Below, piece by piece: positions 28,940-38,295 of a stretch of DNA of 57,982 nucleotides; within the stretch, counting starts at the first letter, position 1, and each line of letters starts with the position of its first letter. Origin of the DNA: Tissierellia bacterium (GTDB lineage Bacteria; Bacillota; Clostridia; Peptostreptococcales; Acidaminobacteraceae). The notes below the pieces were generated by a model that saw only the letters and a program-made list of their open reading frames with translations, had not been told where the DNA came from and ran no database searches. The DNA is taken from the NCBI GenBank assembly GCA_012727635.1, contig JAAYGQ010000066.1, positions 1-57,982 on the forward strand, given 5' to 3'. Both the position numbers and the translations under genes were made by a program.

Positions 28940-30118
28940 TTACCCTTCTAGTAGTTTGTTTCCAGTAGCTTTAATGGCTATTGCACCCAGGGGCGCGGTA
29001 ATTATAATCGATAATACAGCCAGAGAAAGTATTAAATCTCCCGATTCCACGCCCGCTGATAGCGGAATTGCTCCAATTGCTGCTTGCACTGTGGCTTTAG
29101 GAATATAGGCAAATATACAAAATAGCTTTTCTCTCATCTTTAGATTGGTTCCTACTAGAGATAATAATACCCCTATACTTCTCGCAATTAGACCGATAAA
29201 AATTAAGAATACTCCTTTTAAACCTGCATCAAGAGCCAAAACTACATTTACTTGAGCTCCCACTAAGACAAATAGTAATATTTCTGCAAATACCCAGACT
29301 TTATCAAACTTCGAGGCAATTCTCCTTCCTACTTTAGGCATCTTTTCATAGATTATAAATCCTATAGCCATTACACCTAGAAGTCCTGCTATATCAATTT
29401 TTGATTTTATCATTGTTTCGAAACTTGTTAATAAAATTGCTGAACCCAGTATATAAAGAGTTTTCTCTGTATCTCTTATATCATAGCTTTTAAATATTTT
29501 AATTAGTACTATGCCTATTATACCTCCAGATACAACGCCTAGAACAATAGACAAGGGTATACTAAATATTGTTGCTCCTATATTGACACGTCCCCCACCA
29601 TACATTCCCATAAATGCAGAAAATATAGTGATAGCAAATACATCATCAATGGAGGCTCCGGCCAAAATTAAAGTGGGTATGTTCTTTTCTTTTCCGATCC
29701 CTTTTTCCATAAAATCGAGCATTGAAGGCACTATTACCGCTGGAGATACAGCGGCTATTATGAATCCCAATATTCCACCCTGTATAAAGGAAAAAGCAAA
29801 AAACTTCATCGATACATAGGCAATGGTAAAACCTTCGAACAATCCTGGAATAAAACTCAAATTAATCGCTGGTCTACCTACTTTTCTAAGATCTTCTCTT
29901 TTTATTCCAAGGCCAGCCCTTAGAAGAATAACGATTAAAGCAATTTTTCTAAAACCTTCCGATGCAATTAAAATTTCATCACTAAGCAAGTTAAATCCAT
30001 AGGGTCCAATTAAAACTCCGGCTAATATCATTCCCAGTAGACCGGGAACCTTAAATCTATTAAATAGTTTTTTCGAGAAAAGTCCAAATAATGTGATAAT
30101 TGCTAAACTGGTTGCCAT
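28940..30118 (-). CDS. Cation:proton antiporter (CPA/NhaP-KefB type), fluoride-riboswitch associated
   Basis: About 12 TM; FGLFSKKLFNRFKVPGLLGMILAGVLIGPYG; downstream of the crcB-motif RNA. Confidence 0.9.
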   Translation of the reverse strand: MATSLAIITLFGLFSKKLFNRFKVPGLLGMILAGVLIGPYGFNLLSDEILIASEGFRKIALIVILLRAGLGIKREDLRKVGRPAINLSFIPGLFEGFTIAYVSMKFFAFSFIQGGILGFIIAAVSPAVIVPSMLDFMEKGIGKEKNIPTLILAGASIDDVFAITIFSAFMGMYGGGRVNIGATIFSIPLSIVLGVVSGGIIGIVLIKIFKSYDIRDTEKTLYILGSAILLTSFETMIKSKIDIAGLLGVMAIGFIIYEKMPKVGRRIASKFDKVWVFAEILLFVLVGAQVNVVLALDAGLKGVFLIFIGLIARSIGVLLSLVGTNLKMREKLFCIFAYIPKATVQAAIGAIPLSAGVESGDLILSLAVLSIIITAPLGAIAIKATGNKLLEG

Positions 30119-30132
30119 ATATACTCCTTAAT

Positions 30133-30220
30133 TAAAATAAACTCCTACAAAAAATCATCCTTAGATGGCTTTTTGTAGGAGTCATTAGCTTTACGCGGTT
30201 AAGGTCAACCCCATGACCTA
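30133..30220 (-). promoter_or_regulatory. Fluoride riboswitch (crcB motif) with intrinsic terminator expression platform
   Basis: Minus strand GGTCATGGGGTTGACC TTAACCGCGTAAAGC TAATGACTCCTAC: P1 stem GGTCA/TGACC, loop GGGGT can pair with ACTCC (pseudoknot), invariant GCTAATGAC. CTCCTAC is also the 5' arm of terminator CTCCTACAAAAAGCCATC-TAAG-GATGATTTTTTGTAGGAG-TTTATTTT (30142-30181). Confidence 0.95.
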
Positions 30221-30443
30221 TAATACAACTATCATATCACACATTATAATATGTATTTGTATTTATTTAGAGAATATAAATACAGCACATCCTCTTGCTT
30301 AGATGAGAAATGACCAGTAAATCAATACCAGTAAAATAAAGGTATCTAGTCAATGCTGGACTAGACCAAATTAAGGATAGAATCTGAATACTGGCCTCTA
30401 TGAGTAGGTCCAGAGACATATAATGATCCCAAATTGCTAATGA

Positions 30444-31055
30444 CTACTTTGATATACTTTGTTTTGTCGCGCTTTTATAGCATTCTGGACTGTGATTGTT
30501 CATTACGCCTATGGCCTCTAGATAAGAATAGGTGGTTACACTTCCCATAAACTTAAAGCCGCGTTTTTTCAAGTCCTTGGATACTCTGTCGGAGAGTTCG
30601 TCCTTGGTCTTGGTGCCATCACCGTAAAGGATTTTCCCCTTAGTAAAGGACCAAATATAATTACTGAAACTTCCGAATTCCTCCTGTACTTTTATAAAAC
30701 TAGCGGCGTTACTGATTGTCGCTCTTATCTTTCCTTGATGCCTGACAATGCTTTTATCCTTTAGGAGTTCTTCAATCTTATTTTCACTGTAGTCTTTTAT
30801 CCTATAGGGGTCAAAGTCATCAAAGGCAAGCCGAAATGCTTCTCTCTTATTTAGTATAAGAAGCCAGGACAGTCCGCAGTGAAAGGATTCTAGGACAATC
30901 ATCTCGAATAGGTGTTTATCATCATAGGAGGCTAGGGCCCACTCATTATCATGATAATGGATATAGTTTTCATGTTTTTCCAAATTTGCCCAAGGGCAGC
31001 GCTTTATTTTGTCCTCTTGTTTTTCCTTCAGACTATTCATGTTCTTGATTTTCAT
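30444..31055 (-). CDS. tag: DNA-3-methyladenine glycosylase I
   Basis: RCPWANLEKHENYIHYHDNEWALASYDDKHLFEMIVLESFHCGLSWLLILNKREAFR. Confidence 0.95.
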   Translation of the reverse strand: MKIKNMNSLKEKQEDKIKRCPWANLEKHENYIHYHDNEWALASYDDKHLFEMIVLESFHCGLSWLLILNKREAFRLAFDDFDPYRIKDYSENKIEELLKDKSIVRHQGKIRATISNAASFIKVQEEFGSFSNYIWSFTKGKILYGDGTKTKDELSDRVSKDLKKRGFKFMGSVTTYSYLEAIGVMNNHSPECYKSATKQSISK

Positions 31056-31094
31056 TTCTAAAATCCCTTTCGTTCTAATACCGATGATTCCAAA

Positions 31095-32900
31095 CTAGAA
31101 CTCATTGTAGTCCTTGTACTTGTCTCTTAGTTCCACCATCTCCACGGGGTAATCGGTTATGAGAGCGTCTACTCCCAGCTCTAATAACCTCTTTGCTTTA
31201 TAATCGTCATTAATAGTCCAAGCAAAGACCGCCTTCCCTGCTTTGTGGACTTCCCGTATCATATTTTTATTGATAAGGGATTCCTCTGCACTAATAAAAT
31301 CCACCGGCATCTTAGCCATTTTTTTAGCTGAAAAGGTTCCGATTTTTCCTATAAAAACATAGCCCATAGTAAGCTCTTCGTATTTATCGTTAAACTCTTT
31401 TATAATCTCCCCTTCGGAGGTATGGAATATTGTTTCTTCTAGTATCCCTTCCTTTTTTAATATCTCGATGGTCTTATCTACTATACTGACTTTCTCTTTT
31501 CCATGGGTCTTAAATTCCAATAATAGTTTGGTTTTACCCTTTACTGCCCTTGAAAGTTCCTCCAGGGAGGGGATACTGTCTTTCTTATCCCCGGCGCTGA
31601 TTATAACTTTTTTAACTTCTTCTAAAGTCAAGTCACTTATGTTGGTAGATGTACTGCCCAGTCGCTTAAGATTGTTATCATGTATCACCACGGGAATATT
31701 GTCTTTGGTCAGTAGAACGTCCATCTCAACATAGTCAGCACCATTGGTGCCGGCAAATAAAAGCGTATCTATTGTATTCTCAACACCATACTCACCGCCT
31801 CTATGGCCTATTAGAAGCTGCTGGTCATAGATTGGTCTTACGCTTTCTTCGGCATAAATATTTGAGACTATTATCAGCGCTAGAGTCAAAGTTATAAATA
31901 CCTTTTTGTGATCCCTTGCCTTTGATAGTAGAGCCTGTACAAAATCAAGAGTTATTTCTAATATCTTCCAAAACTTTTTACCGAAATATCCTAATTCTAT
32001 TTTTTCACTGGTTTCTTCTCTGTTTATACTTTCCGAGTTAATATATGAATTATAACTTTCAAGACTAATGGACAATATAAAGGGCGAAATCAGTAGAGTA
32101 AATATTGTCATGGAAATATTAGAGGCTCCCCTTAATATCCGTAGTAGGATAAACTGGGCATTTTCCAGTACCATAAAGGGCAGATAGGTTAACATTACCC
32201 AAATTATCATTCCCGCTATTATTAAAAAGGCAATTTTAAAGCCTTCTCCTTTTATTGTCTTAAAACTAATCTTTGAAGCCTCTGTAAAGGATTTATCACT
32301 AAATACCATTACAGGCAAGGCTAAAAATAGCTTTGCAAATAAATAAACTAGAGCAATGGTCAATAGAAAAAATAATATTTCACTGCCGGGATACTTAGCC
32401 AGCTCACCGGTTATAAAATCCGGAATGGATAAAGCAGGTAGAAGGGAGGATTGTATTCCAATATTCAAAATGGGAATCAAAACCAGTATATATAATGCCA
32501 AACCTATTTGTCTGTTTTTTATGACGCTTTTAATTTTTAGTAGTGCCTTCTCAGTAATTTGTAAAAGATTTATCCCTTCTTTTTTCTTACTACTATCCAA
32601 TATAAGTAAAATAACGCTGAACTCGTAATACACAAGGGCTACAGATACGCTCATGACTACTACAACCATCAGAATTCCAGTAAAACTTAATAGGAACTGA
32701 GAGATCTCCCCATTAACCAAAATCTCATATCCACTGGCTCTTATAAACATAGAGACAATCACATTCAGAACTGGTTTAAACAATACTAACATCAGTCCCT
32801 TATAAATGAGCTCAAATAATAGTAGATATAAGCCCGCGTCATAAATCATTTCAAAGGAGTTTTTTAGTATCCTCTTTGTATTTAGTGTTTTTACCTTCAA
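31095..32900 (-). CDS. Membrane-anchored glycerophosphodiester phosphodiesterase
   Basis: N-terminal multi-TM domain, then IGHRGGEYGVENTIDTLLFAGTNGADYVEMDVLLTKDNIPVVIHDNNLKR. Confidence 0.93.
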   Translation of the reverse strand: MKVKTLNTKRILKNSFEMIYDAGLYLLLFELIYKGLMLVLFKPVLNVIVSMFIRASGYEILVNGEISQFLLSFTGILMVVVVMSVSVALVYYEFSVILLILDSSKKKEGINLLQITEKALLKIKSVIKNRQIGLALYILVLIPILNIGIQSSLLPALSIPDFITGELAKYPGSEILFFLLTIALVYLFAKLFLALPVMVFSDKSFTEASKISFKTIKGEGFKIAFLIIAGMIIWVMLTYLPFMVLENAQFILLRILRGASNISMTIFTLLISPFILSISLESYNSYINSESINREETSEKIELGYFGKKFWKILEITLDFVQALLSKARDHKKVFITLTLALIIVSNIYAEESVRPIYDQQLLIGHRGGEYGVENTIDTLLFAGTNGADYVEMDVLLTKDNIPVVIHDNNLKRLGSTSTNISDLTLEEVKKVIISAGDKKDSIPSLEELSRAVKGKTKLLLEFKTHGKEKVSIVDKTIEILKKEGILEETIFHTSEGEIIKEFNDKYEELTMGYVFIGKIGTFSAKKMAKMPVDFISAEESLINKNMIREVHKAGKAVFAWTINDDYKAKRLLELGVDALITDYPVEMVELRDKYKDYNEF

Positions 32901-33029
32901 CTTCTATCCTCCGTAATTATAGTTATTAAATTCCAAAGACAAATGTTATCTCACTATAGCATACCCATCCCTTGTAAAAAACTTAGTTCTAAAAATCAGT
33001 TCTTTCATTAACCTTTATCTCATAGAACA

Positions 33030-33066
33030 AAAAAAACTCCTCAGTCTTGAAAAATAGAAGGAGTTT
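33030..33066 (-). terminator. Intrinsic terminator
   Basis: Minus AAACTCCT...AGGAGTTTTTTTT. Confidence 0.8.
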
Positions 33067-33292
33067 ATCGTAAGAAAATACCCGTCATTAGCTTAATGGT
33101 TAACAATTACTATACCCAAGAAGCATTTTAAGCTGTGGCTAGAGCTTTGATGCATTGAAGTAATCCCCTTTTCATAGGCAAGGTTGAATTCCGATTTAAC
33201 CCTATCTTACATATGTGAAAGGCACCAAATAATATGAAATTACTTGGTGCCCCATTTACTGCTTCATAAGGAGAGGACTGTAAACAAATAGT

Positions 33293-34399
33293 TTATTGTT
33301 TTTCTAGTGCTTTTAATAAAGCATCAACATACTCTTGTCCTATAGCTTCGCCTATTGATTTATAGACTCCTTCAGCTTTGGCCAATACTTCATCGATAAA
33401 ACTTGGTTCAAATTCAATCAATTCCATACCACCATCGACGAGTTTTTGTCTGTTGTCGTCATTAATTTTGGCCAGGTCGGCTTCGATTTCTACGGCTGCT
33501 TCATCTACAGCTTTTTGAAGTACTTCTTGATACATTGGGTCTAAGCTGTCAAATTTCTCCGCGTTTATCAAGAACTGATTACAATATAAGATATGATGGG
33601 TCATTATAAGGTAATCTTGCACTTCTTGGAAATTTGCCCCAACATTTGTGTCCGTTGCATTTTCTTGTGCATCTACTAGACCTTGTTGCAATGATACATA
33701 AACTTCAGGCCATGGAAGTGGGGTGGGGGAAGCGCCTAGCGCTTTCCAAAACGCCATATGGTTTGGATTCTCCATGGTTCTAATTTTCAGTCCGTTGAAA
33801 TCATCAATGGTCTCTATGTTCTTGTTAGAGGTGGTTTCACGGTAGGTGCCGCCTTGAAGGTAATGTAAGACATACATGTTTTTAGCTTTGTAAGCTTCGT
33901 TTATCATCTCTGTAAATTCGCTATTATTTAGTGCATAATCAATCGTTTCGGCATCATATTTTGCAAATACCATAGGAAGGTCAAAAATTGCCACTTCGGG
34001 AACAAAGGATACTGTTTGCGCCGTCTGAGCTATAACAAAGTCAATATCTCCTGCTAACATTTGTCCTTGAAGCTCTTGATCGTTTCCTAACTGGCTGTTG
34101 GGAAAATAATCAATGGTTAATTGGCCATCGGTCATTTCCTCTACTTTTTTTGCTATTAATTGGCCATAGAGTTGTGCTGCAGCTCCGACTCCTGCATTAT
34201 CAGCACCAATTAGCTTAACGGGATCCAAAGCTGCAAATCCCTCTGCTGGTTCTTCTACTGCAGGTGCTTCTACTGCTGGGGTTTCTGCTGCTGGGGCTTC
34301 TGCTACTGGGGCTTCCGGGGCTTCGACTACAGGTTTAGAACAAGCAACTACTGAAAGTGTCATCCCAATAATCAATAATAAAATTAGTAACTTCTTCAC
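33293..34399 (-). CDS. TRAP transporter substrate-binding protein DctP
   Basis: Lipobox SVVACS; FNGLKIRTMENPNHMAFWKALGASPTPLPWPEVYVSLQQGLVDAQEN. Confidence 0.93.
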   Translation of the reverse strand: MKKLLILLLIIGMTLSVVACSKPVVEAPEAPVAEAPAAETPAVEAPAVEEPAEGFAALDPVKLIGADNAGVGAAAQLYGQLIAKKVEEMTDGQLTIDYFPNSQLGNDQELQGQMLAGDIDFVIAQTAQTVSFVPEVAIFDLPMVFAKYDAETIDYALNNSEFTEMINEAYKAKNMYVLHYLQGGTYRETTSNKNIETIDDFNGLKIRTMENPNHMAFWKALGASPTPLPWPEVYVSLQQGLVDAQENATDTNVGANFQEVQDYLIMTHHILYCNQFLINAEKFDSLDPMYQEVLQKAVDEAAVEIEADLAKINDDNRQKLVDGGMELIEFEPSFIDEVLAKAEGVYKSIGEAIGQEYVDALLKALEKQ

Positions 34400-34444
34400 T
34401 TTATTCCTCCTCTTTCTTTTTTGTCTATCACTTAAATTCCTGTA

Positions 34445-35728
34445 TTACAGGAATGCAAGGCTGAGCCATGGAATATAGGTTATTATAAACAATGCTACTC
34501 CAAATGCTAGAATAAAAGGCATTGCTTTTTTTGCTACATTCATAGGTGGAGTATCGCTTAGGGTTCCGGCCACAAATAGATCCAATCCAAATGGTGGGGT
34601 TGCAAGACCTATGGAGAGACAACATACCATAATAACTCCAAAATGCACTGGGTCAACTCCTAAAGATCGTACAGCAGGTAGAAGTATTGGAGATAATATT
34701 ACGATTGCGGGGCCTGTATCCATAACCATTCCCAGTAGGATGAAAATCACTACTATTCCGGTTAGAACAGAGAAGCTTGATGTGAAATTATCAAGTATAA
34801 AGTTCTCGATTAAGATCGGTGCCTTTGCTAGAGCTAGAACACGACCAAAGGCTATAGCGAATGCCAGCACAAAACATAGGGGTGCGTAGGTCTTAACTGC
34901 CTTTGCTAAAAATGGGATTATGCTTTTAGCTGTAAAGGACTTATAAATCACCATAGAAACAAATAATGAATAAAAAACAGATATCACTGCTGCTTCGGTT
35001 GGTGTTACAAGGCCTGAGTATATACCCCCAAGAACGATAACCGGGGAAAGCAAAGCCCAAAAACTTTCTTTTAGCAAAAATAGAAAACCATTGCTCCTTA
35101 ATTCCTTCATTTTCTTGTTTATTTTTTCTTTATCTTCGCCTTTTTTTATGCAATATACTACGGCATATATCATCATGGAGAGTCCAATGAGTATACCTGG
35201 TAATATTCCACCAAGAAAAAGCGCTCCTGTAGATACCCCCGTTGCCAATGAATACAATACAAAAGGAATGGAGGGGGGTATTATTACTCCAAGTCCTCCG
35301 GCCGTCGCTACCATACCAGCAGACCATGTCTTGTCATAACCCATCTCAACTAGAAAGGGAATCGTCATGGAGCCAACTGCGGCTGTAGTTGCAGGGCCTG
35401 ATCCGGAAATAGCACCATAGAAAAGACATGTGAGTATAACAGCACAGGGGATTCCACCGGGTAAATTTCCAACAAAGTATGCAAAGAAGTTAAACAATCT
35501 CCGAGAGATTCCCCCTTCAGCCATTAAAACTCCTCCGAGTATAAACAACGGAACGGCTAGTATCGGGGTTGTGTCTGAACCTGAAAAACTATTGGCGATA
35601 AGTTGCTGTATAGAGCTTCCGGTTCCTCCTAATAACAAAGGCATAAGAGAACCAATCACCATGCTCATGGTAATGGGAATCGCAAAACCCAATGCAACGA
35701 TAAAAGCTAAAAATATCCACAGTGCCAT
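34445..35728 (-). CDS. TRAP transporter large permease DctM
   Basis: FYGAISGSGPATTAAVGSMTIPFLVEMGYDK, GVIIPPSIPFVLY, TPPFGLDLFV. Confidence 0.95.
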   Translation of the reverse strand: MALWIFLAFIVALGFAIPITMSMVIGSLMPLLLGGTGSSIQQLIANSFSGSDTTPILAVPLFILGGVLMAEGGISRRLFNFFAYFVGNLPGGIPCAVILTCLFYGAISGSGPATTAAVGSMTIPFLVEMGYDKTWSAGMVATAGGLGVIIPPSIPFVLYSLATGVSTGALFLGGILPGILIGLSMMIYAVVYCIKKGEDKEKINKKMKELRSNGFLFLLKESFWALLSPVIVLGGIYSGLVTPTEAAVISVFYSLFVSMVIYKSFTAKSIIPFLAKAVKTYAPLCFVLAFAIAFGRVLALAKAPILIENFILDNFTSSFSVLTGIVVIFILLGMVMDTGPAIVILSPILLPAVRSLGVDPVHFGVIMVCCLSIGLATPPFGLDLFVAGTLSDTPPMNVAKKAMPFILAFGVALFIITYIPWLSLAFL

Positions 35729-36336
35729 TATTCATCACCCCCTAAAATGTCAGACTTGCCAACAAGGGGACCTGTAGTAGACTTTACTTCCTCTTTTGCT
35801 TCCTTCAATGTCGATTCCATTGTGGTTTCTGCTTGGATATTGAAATTCTTGAAATTCTTGAATATTTCTTCTGCCATTCTTAACGCTCCCAATCCAAAGC
35901 CCACTATGGTAGATATATACATAATCCACATGGGTATTTGCATAGCCGGAGATGATTGCCCTGTTATTCGTATTTTATTCGTATAAATAACAGAATAATA
36001 AAATAGAACTCCAAATAGACCTAAGATAATAAGGTTGGTCAGAATTTCAATGGTTTTCCTCATTTTATGAGGCAGTAAATCCATTAATAAACCAACTCTT
36101 AACATATTTCCTTTTTTTATGGTGTAACCCAGGGAAAGAAATACCGTCCATATGTAGCAATATCTTGAAAATTCTTCTGGCCAGCTCATAGATGAAAAAA
36201 AAGTTCTAGCAATAACTTGTGTCATCATGACGGTTGAAATCATTGCCAATAGTATAATCAAAATGCTTTCTTCGAAATGTTCATCTAGCCATTTAATCAC
36301 TGACACTTTTGCCTCCTTTCTTACTTTGAAAAGCAA
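35728..36336 (-). CDS. TRAP transporter small permease DctQ
   Basis: WPEEFSRYCYIWTVFLSLGYTIKKGNMLRVGLLMDLLP. Confidence 0.92.
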   Translation of the reverse strand: MLFKVRKEAKVSVIKWLDEHFEESILIILLAMISTVMMTQVIARTFFSSMSWPEEFSRYCYIWTVFLSLGYTIKKGNMLRVGLLMDLLPHKMRKTIEILTNLIILGLFGVLFYYSVIYTNKIRITGQSSPAMQIPMWIMYISTIVGFGLGALRMAEEIFKNFKNFNIQAETTMESTLKEAKEEVKSTTGPLVGKSDILGGDE

Positions 36337-36352
36337 AGTACCACATCAACGA

Positions 36353-37231
36353 CTATACTTCCTCTTTATGCGAAAGAATATCAAATAGCTCTTGCCTCAT
36401 TGCTTCTATGGGTGCAGGTTTTCCACTCCAAAGTTCAATTTGTTCAGCTCCTTGATACAAAGACATCCCTAATCCGTTTAGCACCTTGCAGCCCATTTGC
36501 TCGGCTTCTATAAGAAACCTTGTTTTGCTGGGATTGTAAATAGCATCAAAACATAATTGTCCTTGCTTTAAGTATTCTTTGTCAATGGGTGTCTCATCGA
36601 CCGATGAAGGCATTCCTAACCCAGTATTATTCATCACAACGTCTGATTGTGCCAATTTTTCTTTTAGCCTCTTAGTATCACTTAGGTCTACTATCTCTGC
36701 TATAGGGCTGAAATTTTGATTTATATCATGAACCAGTTGCTCTACTTTAGACAGAGTTCTACTTCCAATATATATCTTCTTCGCTCCGTTGTATGCCAAT
36801 ACACTGCAGATGGCTCGGGCTGATCCTCCTGCCCCTAGGCAGAAAAATGTGGCTTCCGAAAGATTCAAATCAGGAGCTTCCTCCTTTAGCGATCTGTAAA
36901 AACCAAGACCATCGGTATTATAAGCTATCAGTTTCCCCTCTTTAATAACTACAGTATTGCTCGCCTGCATTTTTTCGCAAAGAGGATCTATTTCGTCCAC
37001 ATATTTTAATACTTCCACTTTATTTGGTTTTGTTACAGCAAAACCAGCAAAATTCATATGGCGCAAGCCATTAATCACATCACCTAAGTAATCATTTTCT
37101 ACTTCAGTATAAAAATAAAGCATATCGGATCCCATGGCTCTATAGGCTGCATTTTGCATACGAGCCGCATAGGATTGGGATAACGGCTTCCCTAGAAGGG
37201 TAATCATTTTTGTATTGATATTTACAGGCAT
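36353..37231 (-). CDS. AroE-like shikimate/quinate dehydrogenase family protein
   Basis: GKPLSQSYAARMQNAAYRAMG, FAVTKPNKVEVLKYVDE, NTDGLGFYRSL, LGAGGSARAICSVLAYNGAK. Confidence 0.85.
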   Translation of the reverse strand: MPVNINTKMITLLGKPLSQSYAARMQNAAYRAMGSDMLYFYTEVENDYLGDVINGLRHMNFAGFAVTKPNKVEVLKYVDEIDPLCEKMQASNTVVIKEGKLIAYNTDGLGFYRSLKEEAPDLNLSEATFFCLGAGGSARAICSVLAYNGAKKIYIGSRTLSKVEQLVHDINQNFSPIAEIVDLSDTKRLKEKLAQSDVVMNNTGLGMPSSVDETPIDKEYLKQGQLCFDAIYNPSKTRFLIEAEQMGCKVLNGLGMSLYQGAEQIELWSGKPAPIEAMRQELFDILSHKEEV

Positions 37232-37275
37232 TCCTTTTCCCCCTTATTATTAAATCTTCTTATAAATATTCTACC

Positions 37276-38097
37276 TTATTCTATGCCATTTTCTTTGAAA
37301 TATTCTTTTGCACTTCGCAGGCACTCGGCTGCGTGGCCATAGGCTCCTCGTTTTTGGAACTCTGTTGAGTTGGGAAGCTCTATAGAAATCGCATTTGGTG
37401 GCATAGCTAGAAGCATACCTTTAAGATCTATCCCTCCTTTTCCAGGATACAGTCTACCTTCTCTTGCAACCCCAATCATGCTCGAGTCCTCAAGGGAAGG
37501 AATTGCTGCGGGCCCATCGCATAGATGAATAAACCCAAATTTATTTCTATCTATCTTTGATAAGTCATCTACAGTAACATTGGATCTGTGAGCATGTAAA
37601 GTGTCTACCATAATAAAGGCATTGGGCCGCTTTATAGCATCTAAGATCTCTAAGGATTCCTTCAAGTCCGTCACCCCGGCAAAAGTAACAAATTCAAGAT
37701 TTACTTTTAAGGAATATTTGGCTGCCATATCACAAATTTTTGCGAATTCTTCCAGTATATACTCTTTGTCTTTGGTCCAAATACTTGAAAGAACGTCTGT
37801 AGCACCTAATTCTGCCGCTGCTGCGAAAGCAGATTCGTAATCAGCCACATTTAAATCTTCTCTCACTCTTGCCAGTTCTATGTCCATAAGCTTTATATTG
37901 TTATCCAATAAAGCTTTTTTTATTTCTTTAAACAAAACCGGATCTTTATCAAATTGGAATAAAGGCTCATTCGGCAAATGCATAGGTATTGGTCTTAAAC
38001 TAACAAAATCATACCCTGCATCTGCTGCTATTTTTATTTGATCCACGGGACTTGTCCCAGGAATAGTAAGATAAGCCAATGAGAATTTTCTAGCCAT
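37276..38097 (-). CDS. Sugar phosphate isomerase/epimerase-like TIM barrel (AP endonuclease family 2 fold)
   Basis: IKIAADAGYDFVSLRP, NLEFVTFAGVTDLKESLEIL, DTLHAHRSN, HLCDGPA, YPGKGGIDLKGML. Confidence 0.85.
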   Translation of the reverse strand: MARKFSLAYLTIPGTSPVDQIKIAADAGYDFVSLRPIPMHLPNEPLFQFDKDPVLFKEIKKALLDNNIKLMDIELARVREDLNVADYESAFAAAAELGATDVLSSIWTKDKEYILEEFAKICDMAAKYSLKVNLEFVTFAGVTDLKESLEILDAIKRPNAFIMVDTLHAHRSNVTVDDLSKIDRNKFGFIHLCDGPAAIPSLEDSSMIGVAREGRLYPGKGGIDLKGMLLAMPPNAISIELPNSTEFQKRGAYGHAAECLRSAKEYFKENGIE

Positions 38098-38295
38098 ATT
38101 AATCTCCTTCTAACAAAAAATATTTATTTGTTTCAAAATGGTGTGGAGTTAAGTTATATCCTGTTACTTATCTTGCACTCTAGCAAAATTATCATATCTT
38201 TTAGCGGCGTATAAATATGTATGAAGTCATAACTGTCTTTTCGATAGAAGAGGAACATACAGGTCGGGGATTACTCCCAACCTGTATGTCGTTAC

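Noticed and set aside
33084-33092. A second GCTAATGAC on the minus strand (fluoride-riboswitch-like core) upstream of a terminator and the GDPD gene
   Set aside because: No upstream P1 hairpin, and no loop complementary to the following ACGGG; CATTA-AGC-TAATG is just a short palindrome. Treated as chance similarity.
36353-37231. Simple annotation as housekeeping aroE
   Set aside because: Operon context (TRAP transporter, isomerase-like TIM barrel) and the divergent N-terminal motif argue for a specialised paralog; kept as AroE-like without gene symbol.
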